From the NCBI RefSeq assembly GCF_900660755.1, contig NZ_LR215050.1, forward strand, positions 930,001-994,000: a stretch of DNA of 64,000 nucleotides. Reading direction: 5' to 3'. Positions 63,635 to 64,000 of the stretch are shown here, one piece after another (within the stretch, counting starts at the first letter, position 1; each line of letters begins with the position of its first letter). Both the position numbers and the translations under genes were made by a program. This stretch comes from Acholeplasma hippikon (lineage in GTDB: Bacteria > Bacillota_I > Bacilli_A > Acholeplasmatales > Acholeplasmataceae). Below the pieces are notes generated by a model. That model ran no database searches. It saw only the letters and a program-made list of their open reading frames with translations, and was not told the DNA's origin.

Positions 63635-64000
63635 AAATATTCCACGCAATAATTCCTACTAAGAAAATTGATGTTAAAACAACTGAGAAAATGTCAGTTC
63701 CTTTGATTTCATACACATCAATCTTAGTTCGTTTTTCTCCGATTATATAGCCTCTTGCTTCCATCGCATTTGATAAATCATCTGCCCTTGACATATTAAT
63801 AACAAATACTGGAATTAATAATGCAATGATTTGTCCAATCTTATCTTTAATTGAACTTTCATTAATGTCAGCACCTCTTGAAGTTTGAGCTTTCATAATC
63901 TTTTGGGTTTCTTCTAATAGTGTGGGAATCGTTCTTAACGTTAATGAAATCATCATTGAAATGATATATGTTTTTAATCCAATTAATCTAAATGGTGTTA
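63624..64000 (-). CDS. ecfT: Energy-coupling factor transporter transmembrane protein EcfT (partial)
   Basis: C-terminal ~125 residues only; the 5' part lies beyond the window and the frame is open to base 64000. Visible family motifs are TLRTIPTLLEETQKIMKAQTSRGAD and the later NAMEARGY; the SRG and ARG triplets couple EcfT to the ATPases EcfA1/A2. A final membrane helix (about the last 25 residues) precedes the stop. Part of a vitamin-uptake ECF module whose ATPase genes are probably just outside. Confidence 0.9.
   Translation of the reverse strand, partial: TPFRLIGLKTYIISMMISLTLRTIPTLLEETQKIMKAQTSRGADINESSIKDKIGQIIALLIPVFVINMSRADDLSNAMEARGYIIGEKRTKIDVYEIKGTDIFSVVLTSIFLVGIIAWNIYAL

Noticed and set aside
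1-64000. CRISPR arrays, IS elements, prophage, tRNA and rRNA genes
   Set aside because: No spaced direct repeats, transposase-like frames, terminal inverted repeats or recognisable tRNA/rRNA sequence seen; the window is almost entirely syntenic housekeeping genes.

Overview
The window is low-GC bacterial DNA from a Firmicutes-derived, probably Mollicutes-type chromosome; an Acholeplasma-like organism is the best guess. Gene order matches the Bacillus origin-proximal ribosomal/RNA polymerase region almost step by step: gltX, cysS, mrnC, rlmB, sigH, rpmG, secE, nusG, rplK-rplA-rplJ-rplL, ybxB-type methyltransferase, rpoB, rpoC, rpsL-rpsG-fusA-tuf. Blocks such as tmk-holB-trmN-rsmI-metG, prfA-prmC and ecfT-truA are also recognisable. 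UGA is used as a stop (prfA, holB, tmk, gltX and one ABC gene end in TGA) and all large genes are intact under the standard code, which argues against Mycoplasma/Spiroplasma. All but three genes (yigZ, dps, secB) lie on the minus strand.

Layout. 1-4.8 kb: yhaM, cca, degV, divergent yigZ, and the ywzB-upp-rpiB unit. 4.9-12.2 kb: typA, then a heterodimeric ABC exporter overlapping prfA-prmC. 12.3-18.8 kb: dps, replicative helicase, a GdpP-L9 fusion, an AraC-type regulator, and rpsR-ssb-rpsF. 18.8-21.8 kb: tatD, a catalytically dead trypsin-fold lipoprotein, an active HtrA-type protease, and a CinA-domain protein. 21.9-42.8 kb: the translation/transcription core (tuf, fusA, rpsG, rpsL, rpoC, rpoB, rplLJAK, nusG, secE, rpmG, sigH, rlmB), interrupted by an ABC-F ATPase and an orphan PEPCK/HPr-kinase-like protein. 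42.8-53.5 kb: P-type ATPase, mrnC, cysS, a DUF2779 nuclease-like protein, a surface lipoprotein, gltX, a decayed NMP-kinase-like gene, rpsI-rplM. 53.7-57.9 kb: a SecB-like chaperone, a copper efflux operon (ArsR-type repressor, CopA, CopZ) and a YitT membrane protein. 57.9-64 kb: metG behind a methionine T-box, rsmI, trmN-like, holB, tmk, truA and the end of ecfT.

Transcription signals are clear in this AT-rich DNA. Good promoters precede degV, dps, rpsF, tuf, rpsL, rpoB, rplK, rpmG, cysS, rplM and the copper operon. Intrinsic terminators mark most unit ends. An L10 leader, a T-box and a stem-loop before the rpoBC block are the visible RNA-level controls. I saw no rRNA, tRNA, CRISPR array, insertion sequence, prophage or replication origin.

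Most unusual items: an RpoC preceded by a ~160-residue extension holding two copies of an RNA polymerase alpha-CTD-like helix-hairpin-helix motif; GdpP fused in frame to ribosomal protein L9 with a Shine-Dalgarno-like sequence kept at the junction; a protease/pseudoprotease pair; a two-domain predicted Fe-S nuclease/exonuclease; and a solitary SecB. These are inferred from sequence reading alone.
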